A stretch of DNA of 64,000 bases from Cupriavidus pauculus (GTDB taxonomy: Bacteria; Pseudomonadota; Gammaproteobacteria; Burkholderiales; Burkholderiaceae), in the NCBI RefSeq assembly GCF_008801835.1, contig NZ_VZOW01000008.1, positions 1-64,000 of the forward strand, in the 5' to 3' direction. The position numbers were made by a program, and so were the translations under genes. Positions 63,270 to 64,000 of the stretch are shown in pieces (position 1 is the first letter of the stretch; each line of letters begins with the position of its first letter). Under the pieces are notes generated by a model. The model had not been told where the DNA came from and made no database searches. It saw only the letters and a program-made list of their open reading frames with translations.

Positions 63270-64000
63270 ATGTCGGATTTGTCGGTACAAAACGCGCAGA
63301 CCCAACCGGCCGAACGCCCGCCGCTCTACATCCGGATCCACGCCAACGACAACGTGGCGATCGTCGCCAACGACGGCGGCCTGCCCGCCGGCGCCGTGTT
63401 CGACTGCGGCCTGACGCTCGTGGAACGCGTGCCGCAAGGCCACAAGGTGGCACTGGTGGATCTGAAGAAGGGCGACGCCATTACACGCTACAACGTGACC
63501 ATCGGCTATGCGCTGCAGGATCTGCCGCGCGGCAGCTGGGTCAACGAGCGCGTGATCGAGATGCCCGTGGCGCCGGGCCTGACCGATCTGCCGATCGGCA
63601 CGCGCGTGCCCGATCCGCTGCCGCCGCTGGAAGGCTATACCTTCGAGGGTTTCCGCAATCCGGATGGCTCGGTCGGCACGCGCAATATCCTCGCGATCAC
63701 GGAGACGGTGCAATGCGTGTCCGGCGTGGTCGATTTTGCGGTGCGCCGCATCAAGGCCGAACTGCTGCCCAAATACCCGAACGTCGACGACGTGATCGGC
63801 CTGGAGCACACCTACGGCTGCGGCGTGGCGATCGACGCGCCCGACGCCATCGTGCCGATCCGCACGCTGCGCAATATCGCACTCAATCCGAACTTCGGCG
63901 GCACGGCGATGATGGTGAGCCTGGGCTGCGAAAAACTGCAGCCAGAACGGCTGCTGCCGCCCGGCACGATTCCGATCCAGACCGGTGCCGGCGAAGTGCA
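63270..64000 (+). CDS. garD: galactarate dehydratase, amino-terminal part
   Basis: First 243 residues of a UxaA/GarD-family dehydratase, cut by the right edge. It shows the N-terminal SAF-like domain ([20 protein letters not shown]) and the start of the C-terminal UxaA domain ([29 protein letters not shown]). GarD converts galactarate to 5-keto-4-deoxy-glucarate, the substrate of the divergent kdgD product. AAGGAAGG precedes ATG 63270, 16 bp after the transporter gene. Altronate dehydratase is an alternative family member, but kdgD as neighbour favours galactarate. Confidence 0.9.
   Translation, partial: MSDLSVQNAQTQPAERPPLYIRIHANDNVAIVANDGGLPAGAVFDCGLTLVERVPQGHKVALVDLKKGDAITRYNVTIGYALQDLPRGSWVNERVIEMPVAPGLTDLPIGTRVPDPLPPLEGYTFEGFRNPDGSVGTRNILAITETVQCVSGVVDFAVRRIKAELLPKYPNVDDVIGLEHTYGCGVAIDAPDAIVPIRTLRNIALNPNFGGTAMMVSLGCEKLQPERLLPPGTIPIQTGAGEV

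Overview
The window is high-GC, gene-dense bacterial chromosome with no phage, insertion-sequence, CRISPR, rRNA or tRNA signal. Gene content points to a beta-proteobacterium of the Burkholderiaceae, most likely Cupriavidus or a close relative: an extended-SDR threonine dehydrogenase next to kbl, an FMN riboswitch in front of ribB, lysine/alanine-rich HU proteins, opgGH, and many LIV-type ABC importers with solitary binding proteins. The genus is inferred from gene families, not measured.

Layout. 1-4.2 kb: a LIV-type importer (LivG fragment, binding protein) downstream of a P5C dehydrogenase (ALDH4 type), with a divergent GntR/FCD regulator. 4.2-7.2 kb: an XRE-cupin regulator divergent from kbl-tdh, the two-step threonine to glycine pathway. 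7.2-12.4 kb: a MarR-controlled efflux operon (FUSC, DUF1656, HlyD, NodT) with 4-bp overlaps between the pump genes. 12.4-20 kb: NlpA-type binding protein, FMN reductase, amidase, formaldehyde detoxification (class III ADH and S-formylglutathione hydrolase), a membrane transporter and a Tat-signal aldo/keto reductase. 20-24.6 kb: livHMGF, a small unknown protein behind a possible leader peptide, and a GNAT enzyme. 24.8-27.8 kb: cytochrome c and sorbosone-dehydrogenase pair, then a solitary LIV binding protein.

28-35.3 kb is the most interesting part. GntP permease, RidA, N-acyl-D-amino-acid deacylase and an RpiR/SIS regulator are divergent from a D-threonine-aldolase/D-serine-dehydratase-fold PLP enzyme, a KDG kinase and a KDPG aldolase. 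Together they would form a complete route for an N-acetylated amino-sugar acid (N-acetyl-D-glucosaminate): uptake, deacetylation, deamination to KDG, phosphorylation, and cleavage to pyruvate and glyceraldehyde-3-phosphate. The substrate is inferred.

35.5-44.6 kb: entericidin-like lipoprotein, a degenerate GGDEF-EAL protein, a CorC/HlyC-type membrane protein, an XRE regulator with a perfect palindrome at its start, FMN riboswitch and ribB, a secreted protein gene broken by a one-base frameshift, a 17-kDa surface-antigen-like protein, and opgG. 44.6-53.9 kb: opgH, Bcr/CflA drug exporter, MscS channel, an Amt ammonium transporter behind a sigma-54-like promoter, HU, thioesterase and CreA. 53.9-59 kb: acyl-CoA synthetase with an SDR, arylamine N-acetyltransferase, Mpo1-like protein and a lysine-rich HU. 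59.2-64 kb: a 2OG-Fe(II) oxygenase and a glucarate/galactarate locus (kdgD divergent from an MFS transporter and garD) that carries matching candidate operators on both sides.
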